Shown piece after piece: positions 53,802 through 62,463 of a DNA stretch of 64,000 nt; the stretch's first letter is position 1; the number at the start of each line of letters is the position of its first letter. The stretch is taken from contig NZ_JOGX01000044.1 of NCBI RefSeq assembly GCF_000719555.1, positions 38,806 through 102,805 on the forward strand, in the 5' to 3' direction. The DNA is from Streptomyces sp. NRRL F-5727 (GTDB lineage: Bacteria; Actinomycetota; Actinomycetes; Streptomycetales; Streptomycetaceae). The notes beneath the pieces were generated by a model that was not told the origin of the DNA, made no database searches, and saw only the letters and a program-made list of their open reading frames with translations. A program made the translations under genes and the position numbers.

Positions 53802-54529
53802 GCGACGAGACCGGGGCGACGACCGGAGCCGACGGGGCGACGGGGCCGGACGCGGCGGGCGGGGCCGGCCGCCGGGTGCGGGTCGTCCTCGTCGACGACC
53901 ACCGCATGTTCCGTACCGGGGTGCAGGCCGAGATCGGCCGCACCGACATCACCGGGGTCGAGGTCGTCGGCGAGGCCGCCGACGTCGACCAGGCCGTCAC
54001 CGTGATCACCACGACCAGGCCGGAGGTCGTCCTCCTCGACGTGCACCTGCCCGGCGGCGGCGGGGTCGAGGTGCTGCGCCGCTGCGCCGGGGTGATGGCG
54101 GCGGCCGAGGACCCGGTCCGCTTCCTCGCGCTCTCGGTCTCGGACGCGGCGGAGGACGTGATCGGCGTGATCCGGGGCGGCGCCCGCGGCTACGTCACGA
54201 AGACGATCACCGGCGACGACCTGGTGGACTCGATCTTCCGGGTCCAGGAGGGCGACGCCGTCTTCTCCCCGCGACTTGCCGGCTTCGTCCTGGACGCCTT
54301 CGCCTCCACCGACGCGCCCCCGGTGGACGAGGACCTGGACCGGCTGACCCAGCGGGAGCGCGAGGTGCTGCGGCTGATCGCCCGCGGCTACGCGTACAAG
54401 GAGGTCGCCAAGCAGCTCTACATCTCGGTGAAGACCGTCGAGTCGCACGTCTCCGCGGTGCTCCGCAAGCTCCAGCTCTCCAACCGGCACGAGCTGACCC
54501 GCTGGGCCGCCGCCCGCCGGCTGGTCTGA
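53798..54529 (+). CDS. NarL/LuxR-type response regulator
   Basis: 243 residues: Gly/Ala/Asp-rich N-terminus, receiver domain (VLVDDHRMF, phospho-Asp in VVLLDVHLPG, Lys in GYVTKTIT), and LuxR HTH (LTQREREVLRLIARGYAYKEVAKQL). It is the partner of the upstream kinase (ATGA overlap). Candidate binding sites with ACCCTG repeats lie upstream of the operon. Confidence 0.94.
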   Translation: MSDETGATTGADGATGPDAAGGAGRRVRVVLVDDHRMFRTGVQAEIGRTDITGVEVVGEAADVDQAVTVITTTRPEVVLLDVHLPGGGGVEVLRRCAGVMAAAEDPVRFLALSVSDAAEDVIGVIRGGARGYVTKTITGDDLVDSIFRVQEGDAVFSPRLAGFVLDAFASTDAPPVDEDLDRLTQREREVLRLIARGYAYKEVAKQLYISVKTVESHVSAVLRKLQLSNRHELTRWAAARRLV

Positions 54530-54549
54530 GGGACCCGGCCGGGCGGGGG

Positions 54550-55677
54550 TCAGGCGACGCGGGTGGCGCCCGCGAAGGGCATCTCGTCGATCGGCGCGAT
54601 CCGGATCGGGGCGCCCGGCCGGGGCGCGTGGATCATCTGACCGCCGCCGATGTAGAGGCCCACGTGGCTGATCCCGGAGTAGAAGAACACCAGGTCGCCC
54701 GGGGCCAGCTCGGAGCGGGAGACCCGGCGCCCGGCGTTGATCTGGGTGTACGTGGTGCGCGGCAGGGAGACCCCGGCGGCGCGCCAGGCGGCCTGGGTGA
54801 GGCCCGAGCAGTCGTACCCCGACGGGCCGGTGGCGCCCCACACGTACGGCTTGCCGAGCTGGGCGCGGGCGAAGGAGATGGCGGCGGAGGCACGGCCGGC
54901 GGGGGCGGCCACCGGGGCCCGGTCGCCGGAGGCGCGGTCCGCGCGCGCCGTGGAGCCGCCGGCGGTGACGGTGCCCGGGGTGCCGGGGCGGGCGGTGGCG
55001 GTCGTCGTGGCCGGGGCGGTCGTGCGGGCGGCGACGGCCGCCTCGTACCGGGCCCGCTCCTCGGCGGTGAGCCGGGCGAGGAGTTCCCGCGCGGCGGTGA
55101 GCTTGCCGAGGACGGTGGCCTTCTGGCGGCGCAGCTCGGCCTCGTGGTCGCGCAGCGCGGTGAGCCGGCCGGCGGATTCGGCGCGCAGCTGGGCGAGGGC
55201 GGCGAGCTCCCGGCGTACGGCGGTGACGGTGGCGGCCTGCCGGTCGCCGGCCTTCTCGGCGAGGGCGGCCCGCTCCAGGTACTGGTCGGGGTCCGAGGTG
55301 AGGGCGAGCTGGACGGCCGGGTCGAGTCCGCCGGAGCGGTACTGGGCGGCGGCGACGGCCCCGAGGCTCCGGCGGGCGGTGTTGAGCCGTTCGGTGCGGC
55401 GGGCGGCCTCGTCGCGGAGCTCGTCGAAGGAGGTGCGGGCGGCGTCGGCCTTCTCCTTCGCGCCGTTGTACCGCTCGGTGGCGGCCTCGGCCTCCTGGTA
55501 GAGCCGGTCGACCTCGGCCCTGACCTGGGCGGGGGTGCGGTCGGGGCGGGCCGGGTCGGCGTGTCCCGCGCCCTCGAAGAGGGTGGCGGTGGCGGCCGAG
55601 GCCAGGGCGAGCGTGGCGGCCGTGCGGGCCGCGGGGCGGCCGAGCGAGGACGGCCGGGGTTTTCGGTGAGCTGCCAC
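54550..55677 (-). CDS. Secreted NlpC/P60 peptidoglycan endopeptidase
   Basis: 375 residues. Signal peptide (AATLALASAATATLF), two-part coiled coil of about 150 residues (Arg/Glu/Ala), Ala/Thr linker, then NlpC/P60 domain: Cys in YDCSGLTQAAW, first His in ISHVGLYIGG, second His in MIHAPRPG. This is RipA/Cwl-like, likely cleaving stem peptides at division or growth; the coiled coil resembles that of regulators binding FtsEX. Start GTG 55677. Terminates only 20 bases after the response regulator stop. Confidence 0.92.
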   Translation of the reverse strand: MAAHRKPRPSSLGRPAARTAATLALASAATATLFEGAGHADPARPDRTPAQVRAEVDRLYQEAEAATERYNGAKEKADAARTSFDELRDEAARRTERLNTARRSLGAVAAAQYRSGGLDPAVQLALTSDPDQYLERAALAEKAGDRQAATVTAVRRELAALAQLRAESAGRLTALRDHEAELRRQKATVLGKLTAARELLARLTAEERARYEAAVAARTTAPATTTATARPGTPGTVTAGGSTARADRASGDRAPVAAPAGRASAAISFARAQLGKPYVWGATGPSGYDCSGLTQAAWRAAGVSLPRTTYTQINAGRRVSRSELAPGDLVFFYSGISHVGLYIGGGQMIHAPRPGAPIRIAPIDEMPFAGATRVA

Positions 55678-56022
55678 GAGGGCGGGTCACATCCTCTCCC
55701 TGTGGGGGACGGTGCCGGCCGGGGCCGGCGGCGGACCGCACAGGGGAGACGGGCCGCCGCCGGGGTTCTCCGGCGGGGATGGCCGGCACCGCCGGGTGAT
55801 CCGGCGGGGTGGGGAGCCGACCACCTGGGGCAGGACGCTAGACCCGGGGGTCACGCCCCGGCGGCGGGTTGACCGCTATTGGCGCCGGATGACCTCCCGG
55901 GACCGTTCCCTTTCGCCTGCCGGGGCGGTCGGCGATGGATTCCATGGGACCGGCGACCGAAGCGGGAGAGTGGGTGGACCCGGCCGGGGAGCGGTGCTAG
56001 GGGCCCGGTTAGGCTCCGCCCC
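55678..56022. other. Structured 345-base leader region upstream of the NlpC/P60 gene
   Basis: Two identical stems, CCGCCGG/CCGGCGG, occur at 55757-55776 and 55789-55807, with further GC-rich inverted repeats near 55710-55725. The gap holds the divergent promoters for the hydrolase and the small membrane protein. c-di-AMP (ydaO) riboswitches precede many cell-wall hydrolase genes in actinobacteria, but I could not align the core motif here. Confidence 0.4.
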
Positions 56023-56376
56023 ATGGACGTCCTCATCAATGTCTTCGTCGCGCTCCACATCATCGGCATCGCCTCCCTGCTGGGCGGATTCCTCACCCAG
56101 ATGAAGGCGATCGGCGCCGGCACGGCCCGCTTCACCCCGGCGATGCTGCACGGCGCGCTGACCATGCTGGTCACCGGCGTCGCGCTCGTCGGCCTCAACC
56201 AGGCCGACGACCAGACGGTCAACAACCTCAAGGTCGGCATCAAGCTGCTGATCCTCGTGGTGATCCTCGGGATCGTCTACGTCAAGCGCGACGAGGAGAC
56301 CGCCGACAAGGGCCTCTTCGCCGCCGTCGGCGGTCTGACCACGGCGAACATCTTCATCGCCACCCTCTGGGTCTGA
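56023..56376 (+). CDS. Small four-helix membrane protein
   Basis: 117 residues, four hydrophobic segments (FVALHIIGIASLLGGFLT, MLHGALTMLVTGVALVGL, VGIKLLILVVILGIVYV, GLTTANIFIATLWV). Conserved-looking His and Arg residues are few. Similar short proteins are widespread in Streptomyces without assigned function. ATG follows CGCCCC with weak Shine-Dalgarno, so leaderless or weak initiation is possible. Confidence 0.75.
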   Translation: MDVLINVFVALHIIGIASLLGGFLTQMKAIGAGTARFTPAMLHGALTMLVTGVALVGLNQADDQTVNNLKVGIKLLILVVILGIVYVKRDEETADKGLFAAVGGLTTANIFIATLWV

Positions 56377-56546
56377 GCCCCGGCCCGCCCGGGGCCCGGC
56401 TCCGGACCCGCGGAGCCCGGCCCCCGGGTGCGCGCCCCGGTGCGTTCCCCATGCGCTCCCGGCGTGCACCCGGTGTGCGCCCTCACACCGCCGGCATGCC
56501 GAAGGCGGACCCGGTTGTCGGCGCGGCGTCCTAGACTCGGGAGGCG

Positions 56547-59015
56547 ATGAGCAGCCTCTTTGACGACAGCTTCCTGGCCGGCCTCCAGTCCCACTCCCCG
56601 GAGGACGTGCCGCCCCCGCCCGAGGACGACGAGCACGGCGCCCCGGCCGCGGAGGACGTCCCGCACGACCTGTTCGGGGAGCACTTCGACGCGCCCCCGC
56701 CCCGCGACCCGTACTACCGCGACGGCGCCCACCGTCCCGCCGTGGACCCGGCCTCCCTGCTGGAGGGGCTGAACGAGCAGCAGCGCGCCGCCGTCGTCCA
56801 CACCGGCTCCCCGCTGCTCATCGTGGCCGGCGCCGGCTCCGGCAAGACCCGGGTCCTCACCCACCGCATCGCGCACCTCCTGGGCACGCGGCACGTGCAC
56901 CCCGGTCAGATACTGGCGATCACCTTCACCAACAAGGCCGCCGGCGAGATGAAGGAGCGCGTCGAGCAGCTGGTCGGCCCGCGCGCCGCCGCGATGTGGG
57001 TGATGACCTTCCACAGCGCCTGCGTCCGCATCCTGCGCCGCGAGTCGAAGCGGCTCGGCTTCACCTCGTCGTTCTCCATCTACGACGCCGCCGACTCCAA
57101 GCGCCTGATGGCGCTGGTCTGCCGCGACCTGGACCTCGACCCGAAGAAGTTCCCGCCGAAGTCCTTCAGCGCCAAGATCTCCAACCTGAAGAACGAGCTG
57201 ATCGACGAGGAGTCCTTCGCCGACCAGGCCGCCGACGGCTTCGAGAAGACGCTGGCCGAGGCGTACCGGATGTACCAGGCGCGCCTGCGCGAGGCGAACG
57301 CGCTGGACTTCGACGACATCATCATGACGACGGTCCACCTGCTCCAGGCGTTCCCGGACGTCGCCGAGCACTACCGCCGCCGCTTCCGGCACGTCCTCGT
57401 CGACGAGTACCAGGACACCAACCACGCCCAGTACACCCTCGTCCGCGAGCTGGTCGGCACCGGTTACGAGGACCTCGGCCCGGCCGAGCTGTGCGTCGTC
57501 GGCGACGCCGACCAGTCGATCTACGCCTTCCGCGGCGCCACGATCCGCAACATCCTCCAGTTCGAGGAGGACTACCCGGACGCGACGACGATCCTGCTGG
57601 AGCAGAACTACCGCTCCACCCAGACGATCCTCTCCGCGGCCAACGCGGTCATCGAGCGCAACGAGTCCCGCCGGCCCAAGAACCTGTGGACCAACGCGGG
57701 CGCGGGCGCGCAGATCACCGGCTACGTCGCGGACACCGAGCACGACGAGGCCCAGTTCGTCGCCGACGAGATCGACCGGCTGACGGACAAGGGCGAGGCG
57801 AAGGCCGGCGACGTGGCGGTCTTCTACCGGACCAACGCCCAGTCCCGCGTCTTCGAGGAGATCTTCATCCGGGTCGGCCTGCCCTACAAGGTCGTCGGCG
57901 GCGTGCGCTTCTACGAGCGCAAGGAGGTCCGGGACGTCCTCGCCTACCTGCGCGTCCTCGCCAACCCCGAGGACAACGTGCCGCTGCGCCGGATCCTCAA
58001 CGTGCCGAAGCGTGGCATCGGCGAGCGCGCCGAGGCGATGATCGACGCCCTCTCCCTCCGGGAGAAGATCACCTTCCCGCAGGCCCTCAAGCGGGTCGAC
58101 GAGGCGTACGGCATGGCCGCCCGCTCGGCCAACGCCGTGAAGCGGTTCAACACGCTCATGGACGAGCTGCGCACCATCGCCGAGTCCGGCGCGGGTCCCG
58201 CCGTCGTCCTGGAGGCCGTCCTGGAGCGGACCGGCTATCTGGCCGAGCTCCAGGCGTCCACCGACCCGCAGGACGAGACCCGGATCGAGAACCTGCAGGA
58301 ACTCGCCGCGGTGGCCCTGGAGTTCGAGCAGGAGCGCGGTGAGGAGGAAGGGGCGGGGACGCTCGCCGAGTTCCTGGAGAAGGTCGCGCTCGTCGCCGAC
58401 TCCGACCAGATCCCGGACGAGGACGAGGAGGGCTCCGGCGTCATCACGCTGATGACCCTGCACACCGCGAAGGGCCTGGAGTTCCCGGTGGTCTTCCTCA
58501 CCGGCATGGAGGACGGCGTCTTCCCGCACATGCGGGCCCTCGGCCAGACCAAGGAGCTGGAGGAGGAGCGGCGCCTGGCGTACGTGGGCATCACCCGCGC
58601 CCGCGAGCGGCTGTACCTGACCCGGTCGTCGATGCGCAGCGCCTGGGGCCAGCCCTCGTACAACCCGGCCTCCCGCTTCCTGGAGGAGATCCCGCCCGCC
58701 TACCTGGAGTGGAAGCGGACGGGGCCGGTGGCGAAGCCGGCGGGGCCGACGTCGGGGATCGCCTCCTCGCTGACGTCCTCGCTCTCCTCCTCGCGCGCCC
58801 GCTCCGGCCCGTCCGGTTTCGCGACGCGCCGCGCGGGCTCGGAGAGGCCGGTGGTCGCGCTGACGGTCGGCGACCGGGTGACCCACGACCAGTTCGGGCT
58901 CGGTACCGTCCTCGCGGTGACGGGCGGGGGTTCGGACGCCCAGGCGACGATCGACTTCGGCGACGAGAAGCCGAAGCGGCTGCTGCTGCGGTACGCGCCG
59001 GTCGAGAAGCTGTAG
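56547..59015 (+). CDS. pcrA: ATP-dependent DNA helicase PcrA (UvrD family)
   Basis: 822 residues, SF1A 3'-5' helicase. Disordered acidic N-terminus of about 70 residues, then Q motif NEQQRAAVVH, Walker A GAGSGKTRVLTHR, motif II VDEYQDTN, motif III GDADQSIYAFRGA, motif IV (QNYRSTQ), motif V LHTAKGLEFPVVFLTG, motif VI YVGITRARERLY. The C-terminus ends in a Tudor-like domain (VGDRVTHDQFGLGTVLAV) that binds RNA polymerase in homologues. Acts in repair and replication-transcription conflict. Confidence 0.97.
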   Translation: MSSLFDDSFLAGLQSHSPEDVPPPPEDDEHGAPAAEDVPHDLFGEHFDAPPPRDPYYRDGAHRPAVDPASLLEGLNEQQRAAVVHTGSPLLIVAGAGSGKTRVLTHRIAHLLGTRHVHPGQILAITFTNKAAGEMKERVEQLVGPRAAAMWVMTFHSACVRILRRESKRLGFTSSFSIYDAADSKRLMALVCRDLDLDPKKFPPKSFSAKISNLKNELIDEESFADQAADGFEKTLAEAYRMYQARLREANALDFDDIIMTTVHLLQAFPDVAEHYRRRFRHVLVDEYQDTNHAQYTLVRELVGTGYEDLGPAELCVVGDADQSIYAFRGATIRNILQFEEDYPDATTILLEQNYRSTQTILSAANAVIERNESRRPKNLWTNAGAGAQITGYVADTEHDEAQFVADEIDRLTDKGEAKAGDVAVFYRTNAQSRVFEEIFIRVGLPYKVVGGVRFYERKEVRDVLAYLRVLANPEDNVPLRRILNVPKRGIGERAEAMIDALSLREKITFPQALKRVDEAYGMAARSANAVKRFNTLMDELRTIAESGAGPAVVLEAVLERTGYLAELQASTDPQDETRIENLQELAAVALEFEQERGEEEGAGTLAEFLEKVALVADSDQIPDEDEEGSGVITLMTLHTAKGLEFPVVFLTGMEDGVFPHMRALGQTKELEEERRLAYVGITRARERLYLTRSSMRSAWGQPSYNPASRFLEEIPPAYLEWKRTGPVAKPAGPTSGIASSLTSSLSSSRARSGPSGFATRRAGSERPVVALTVGDRVTHDQFGLGTVLAVTGGGSDAQATIDFGDEKPKRLLLRYAPVEKL

Positions 59016-59032
59016 CCGGTACGCCGGTACGA

Positions 59033-59075
59033 CACGCGCGAGGGCCCGGTCCGATGGACCGGGCCCTCGCGCGTG
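59033..59075. terminator. Bidirectional terminator between pcrA and the M23 gene
   Basis: Bases 59033-59052 pair perfectly with 59056-59075 around a 3-base loop (20-bp stem). Confidence 0.85.
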
Positions 59076-59088
59076 CGGGGACGGGGTG

Positions 59089-60648
59089 TCAGCTCGTCGG
59101 GTCGAGGCCGTGGCTGCGGAGCCAGGACAGCGGGTCGATCGCGGAGCCGCCGCCGGGGCGCACCTCGAAGTGGAGGTGGGGGCCGGTGGAGTTGCCGGAG
59201 TTGCCGGAGTAGGCGATGACGTCGCCGGCCTTGACCTGGCCCCAGCGGATCTTGGTGCTGCTGAGGTGGCAGTACCAGGTCTCGGTGCCGTCGGCGGCGG
59301 TCACGATCGCCATGTTGCCGTAGGCGGGGTTCCACTGGGTGCGGACGGTGCCGTCGGTCGCGGCCATGACGGGGGTGCCGTACTGGACGGGGAAGTCGAT
59401 GCCGGTGTGCACGGACATCCAGTTGACGCCGGACTGGCCGAAGCGGGCGCTGAGCTGGTGCAGCTTCACCGGCAGCATGAACTTGGGCCGCATGGCCTCC
59501 TTGCGGGCGGCCTCCTCCTCGCGCTTCTTCTTCTCGGCCGCCTGGCGGGCCTTGAGGTCGATGCGCTCCTGGGTGCGGCTGGCGCGGTCGCCGAAGTCGC
59601 GGACGTCGGCGTCGAGGGCGCTGAGCTGGGTGTCCAGGGCGGTGTTGGCGGGGACCTGCTTCACGGCGGCCGGGTCGGCGGCGGCGAGGGCGGTGGTGCT
59701 CTTCTGCTGGGGGCCGTCGGTGTCGGCCCCGGTGAGTCCGCTGACGGAGGCGGCGGCGATGCCGGCGACGCCCATGACGCAGGCGGAGGGGACGGCGACG
59801 GTCAGCAGGGCGGAGCGCTTGGCCGGGGTACGGCGCCGGGCGCGGCTCCCGCCGGCGGAGCGGCGTACGGGACGGGCGGCGGTGGCGGCGTCGGTACGGA
59901 CCTCGGCGGCGGGCGCGGGGGCCTCGTCCTCGGGCGCGTCGTACGCGACCGTCTCGTACGTCTCGGTCTCGTACGTCTCGGTCTCGTACGCGGCCTCCGG
60001 CTCGTACGCGGCCTCCGGCTCGTACGCGGCCTCGGTCTCGTAGGCCGTCTCCGGCTCGTACGCCGTCGCCTCGGGCTCGGGGGCCGGTTCGTAGGCGAAC
60101 TCGAACTCGGCGGTGTGGCCGACGTGTTCGGTCGGGGGGACGTACTGGTGGGGGACGACCGGCTCGGCCGGGTCGGCGGCCTGGTTCCAGGCGGTGGCGT
60201 CGTAGGCGCCGGTGTCGGTCGCGAAGGCGGGGGCGGCCCACTGGCCGGTCGCGTCGTACGCCTCGTGCCCGTACGCGCCCTGCGCCGCGTAGGCGCCGGA
60301 GTGGAGGGTCTCGTACTGGCCGGTGTGCTGGGCCGCGGTCCAGGCGGAGGCGTCCCACTGGCCGGTGGTGTCGTACTGCTCGTGCTGCGCGTACGGCGTC
60401 GTCGCCGTCGCGTAGGGGTCCGTGAAGGTGGCGGTCGCGGTGGCGGTGGACCACTGGCCGGTGGTGTCCCACTGGCCCGTCGTGTCGTACGTGCCGGTGG
60501 CGGCGTACTGGCCGAGGTCCCACTGGCCGCTGTGGCCGGTCTGCCCGGTGTCGGACCAGGTTCCGAAGAGCGGGTCGGTCGCGAAGCTGCCGGTGGAGTG
60601 GGCGCCGTCTCCGGCGTACCCGGCGTGGGGGTGCTGGTCGTTCACCAA
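59089..60648 (-). CDS. M23 metallopeptidase with long cytosolic repeat region
   Basis: 519 residues. The first 250 or so residues are Thr/Gly/Gln/Tyr-rich with at least three DTTGQW repeats and a DATGQW, and acidic YETE/YEPE repeats, followed by a basic stretch and membrane helix (LLTVAVPSACVMGVAGIAAASV). A coiled coil (LDADVRDFGDRASRTQERIDL) leads to the LytM/M23 domain with zinc ligands in HTGIDF, and HLHFEVRPGG. Start ATG or GTG 60648. The domain cleaves peptidoglycan or, if degenerate, activates amidases; all visible ligands are intact. Confidence 0.88.
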   Translation of the reverse strand: MVNDQHPHAGYAGDGAHSTGSFATDPLFGTWSDTGQTGHSGQWDLGQYAATGTYDTTGQWDTTGQWSTATATATFTDPYATATTPYAQHEQYDTTGQWDASAWTAAQHTGQYETLHSGAYAAQGAYGHEAYDATGQWAAPAFATDTGAYDATAWNQAADPAEPVVPHQYVPPTEHVGHTAEFEFAYEPAPEPEATAYEPETAYETEAAYEPEAAYEPEAAYETETYETETYETVAYDAPEDEAPAPAAEVRTDAATAARPVRRSAGGSRARRRTPAKRSALLTVAVPSACVMGVAGIAAASVSGLTGADTDGPQQKSTTALAAADPAAVKQVPANTALDTQLSALDADVRDFGDRASRTQERIDLKARQAAEKKKREEEAARKEAMRPKFMLPVKLHQLSARFGQSGVNWMSVHTGIDFPVQYGTPVMAATDGTVRTQWNPAYGNMAIVTAADGTETWYCHLSSTKIRWGQVKAGDVIAYSGNSGNSTGPHLHFEVRPGGGSAIDPLSWLRSHGLDPTS

Positions 60649-60887
60649 CGTCTCTCTCGCCTCGGCAGCAGGACCAGTCCGGGGCGGGCCCGACAGGGGG
60701 TGTCCCGGGGGGAAGCAGTGGCGCGACTGTACCCGGCGGTATGCGGGACCGACAATCTTCGGAAGGGCCGACGGGCGCAGGAAACGGGCAATCGGCCGTG
60801 TTTCGCCAGCTCACGCACAGAGCTTTGGCCTTGTGTTCGAGGAACGTTCGAAGAACGGTGTCGGGGGTGTCGCCCCGAGCGGGGGTG

Positions 60888-61685
60888 TCAGGCCACCGAG
60901 GCCGCCCCCTCGTCCGCCGCCTCCTCCGCCCCACCGGCATCCAGGGCCTCCAGGATCCCGGCGGCCACCGTCGGATGGACCGGCAGCGCGAGATGACCGA
61001 TCCCGCTCACCCGCACGTTGTGCACCAGCAGGTCGGGGTGGTCGAGGCGGGCCGTCTCCACCGGCACCATGATCCGGTCCAGATCGCTCCAGAAGCTCAC
61101 GAACCGCGTCCGGCAGCCCGGCGCCGGAGCCGCCAGCTCCCGCAGCACCTCCGACCCCGGCCGCATCTGCCGCACCAGCGGGTGCGCGTCGGCCAGCGGC
61201 GTCCCGACCGTCGTGCCCGCGTGCGGGGTGCCGAGCGTGACCAGCGTCCGCACCCGTACGTCACCACCCAGCCGCTGTACGTGATAACGGGCGATCAGCC
61301 CGCCCAGGCTGTGCCCCACCAGGTCCACCTCGGCGCGGCCGGTGCGGTCCAGGAGCCCGTCGATCCGCCGCCCCAGCTCCTCCGCGGCGGTCCGCAGGTC
61401 GCCGGTGAACGGCGAGTAGTCGAGGCACTCGACCCGGGTGCGGCCGTGCCGGGCGAGCGCGCGGCGCAGCAGCAGGAAGACGGAGCGGTTGTCGGCGAAG
61501 CCGTGCAGCAGCACGACCGGACGCCCGCCGCCGCCCGCCTCGGCCACCGCCGGCCCGTCGGCCGACGCGCCCGGGGCCGGCCGGCCGGAGAGGAGCCCCG
61601 ACGGATAGAGGACGAGACGGCCGGTGAGGACGGCGGCTTCCAGGGTGGTGGCCTTCAGCAGGGCGGTGACCTGGGCGAGCTCCAT
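60888..61685 (-). CDS. Alpha/beta hydrolase (lipase-like)
   Basis: 265 residues from ATG 61685, with GGGAGG nearby. The nucleophile elbow is [15 protein letters not shown], the oxyanion region [12 protein letters not shown], and a late His in [11 protein letters not shown]. The sequence resembles triacylglycerol lipases of the PGAP1-like/EstA group ([14 protein letters not shown] is typical). There is no clear signal peptide; an N-terminal hydrophobic helix may anchor it. Confidence 0.85.
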   Translation of the reverse strand: MELAQVTALLKATTLEAAVLTGRLVLYPSGLLSGRPAPGASADGPAVAEAGGGGRPVVLLHGFADNRSVFLLLRRALARHGRTRVECLDYSPFTGDLRTAAEELGRRIDGLLDRTGRAEVDLVGHSLGGLIARYHVQRLGGDVRVRTLVTLGTPHAGTTVGTPLADAHPLVRQMRPGSEVLRELAAPAPGCRTRFVSFWSDLDRIMVPVETARLDHPDLLVHNVRVSGIGHLALPVHPTVAAGILEALDAGGAEEAADEGAASVA

Positions 61686-61974
61686 CGCCGACCTCCCGTG
61701 CGGCACGTACGCCGGAGCGCCGGACCCCCGTGCCGTACGGACGACGGCACGGAGCTCCGGCGACCGGCGTCGCGGCTCCGTTCGCGACCGGCCCCGCGGG
61801 CGGCTGGAGTGGCCCAGGAGGAGGGCCGGAGCGGGGTGGGCCGCGGAACGAACGTGTCCCACGTGTGATTTCCCCCTCGCCGGGCACCGCGAAACGGCCC
61901 GTTGCGGGATGCTGTCGATAACGTTCGTTCACCTCCCCGGCACAGTTGCGCGGGGGTCGCATGTGGAGGCAGTG

Positions 61975-62385
61975 ATGGGTGTGACCGGTCCGATCCGCGT
62001 GGTCGTCGCCAAGCCGGGTCTCGACGGCCACGATCGCGGGGCCAAGGTCATCGCGCGGGCCCTGCGCGACGCCGGCATGGAGGTGATCTACACCGGGCTG
62101 CACCAGACGCCCGAGCAGATCGTCGACACCGCGATCCAGGAGGACGCCGACGCGATCGGCCTCTCGATCCTCTCGGGCGCGCACAACACGCTCTTCGTCA
62201 AGGTCATCGAGCTCCTCAAGGAGCGCGACGCCGAGGACATCAAGGTCTTCGGCGGCGGCATCATCCCCGACGCGGACATCCCGCCGCTGAAGGAGAAGGG
62301 CGTCGCGGAGATCTTCACGCCGGGCGCCACGACCGCGTCGATCGTCGACTGGGTGAACGCGAACGTCCGCGTGACGGCCGCCTGA
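61975..62385 (+). CDS. icmB: Isobutyryl-CoA mutase small (cobalamin-binding) subunit
   Basis: 136 residues, B12-binding domain. The motif [14 protein letters not shown] supplies the axial His that ligates cobalt, followed by SILSGAH and [11 protein letters not shown]. It pairs with a large subunit IcmA to isomerise isobutyryl-CoA and n-butyryl-CoA, linking valine breakdown to butyrate and polyketide precursors. The start ATG 61975 follows GGAGG by five bases. The partner gene is not adjacent, as in S. cinnamonensis-type genomes. Confidence 0.93.
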   Translation: MGVTGPIRVVVAKPGLDGHDRGAKVIARALRDAGMEVIYTGLHQTPEQIVDTAIQEDADAIGLSILSGAHNTLFVKVIELLKERDAEDIKVFGGGIIPDADIPPLKEKGVAEIFTPGATTASIVDWVNANVRVTAA

Positions 62386-62463
62386 CCCCGCCTGACACCC
62401 GTCCGGGCCCGACCGGCCGGGAGCCCCCTCCGACGAGGCTCCCGGCCGTCCGCGTACCCGCCC

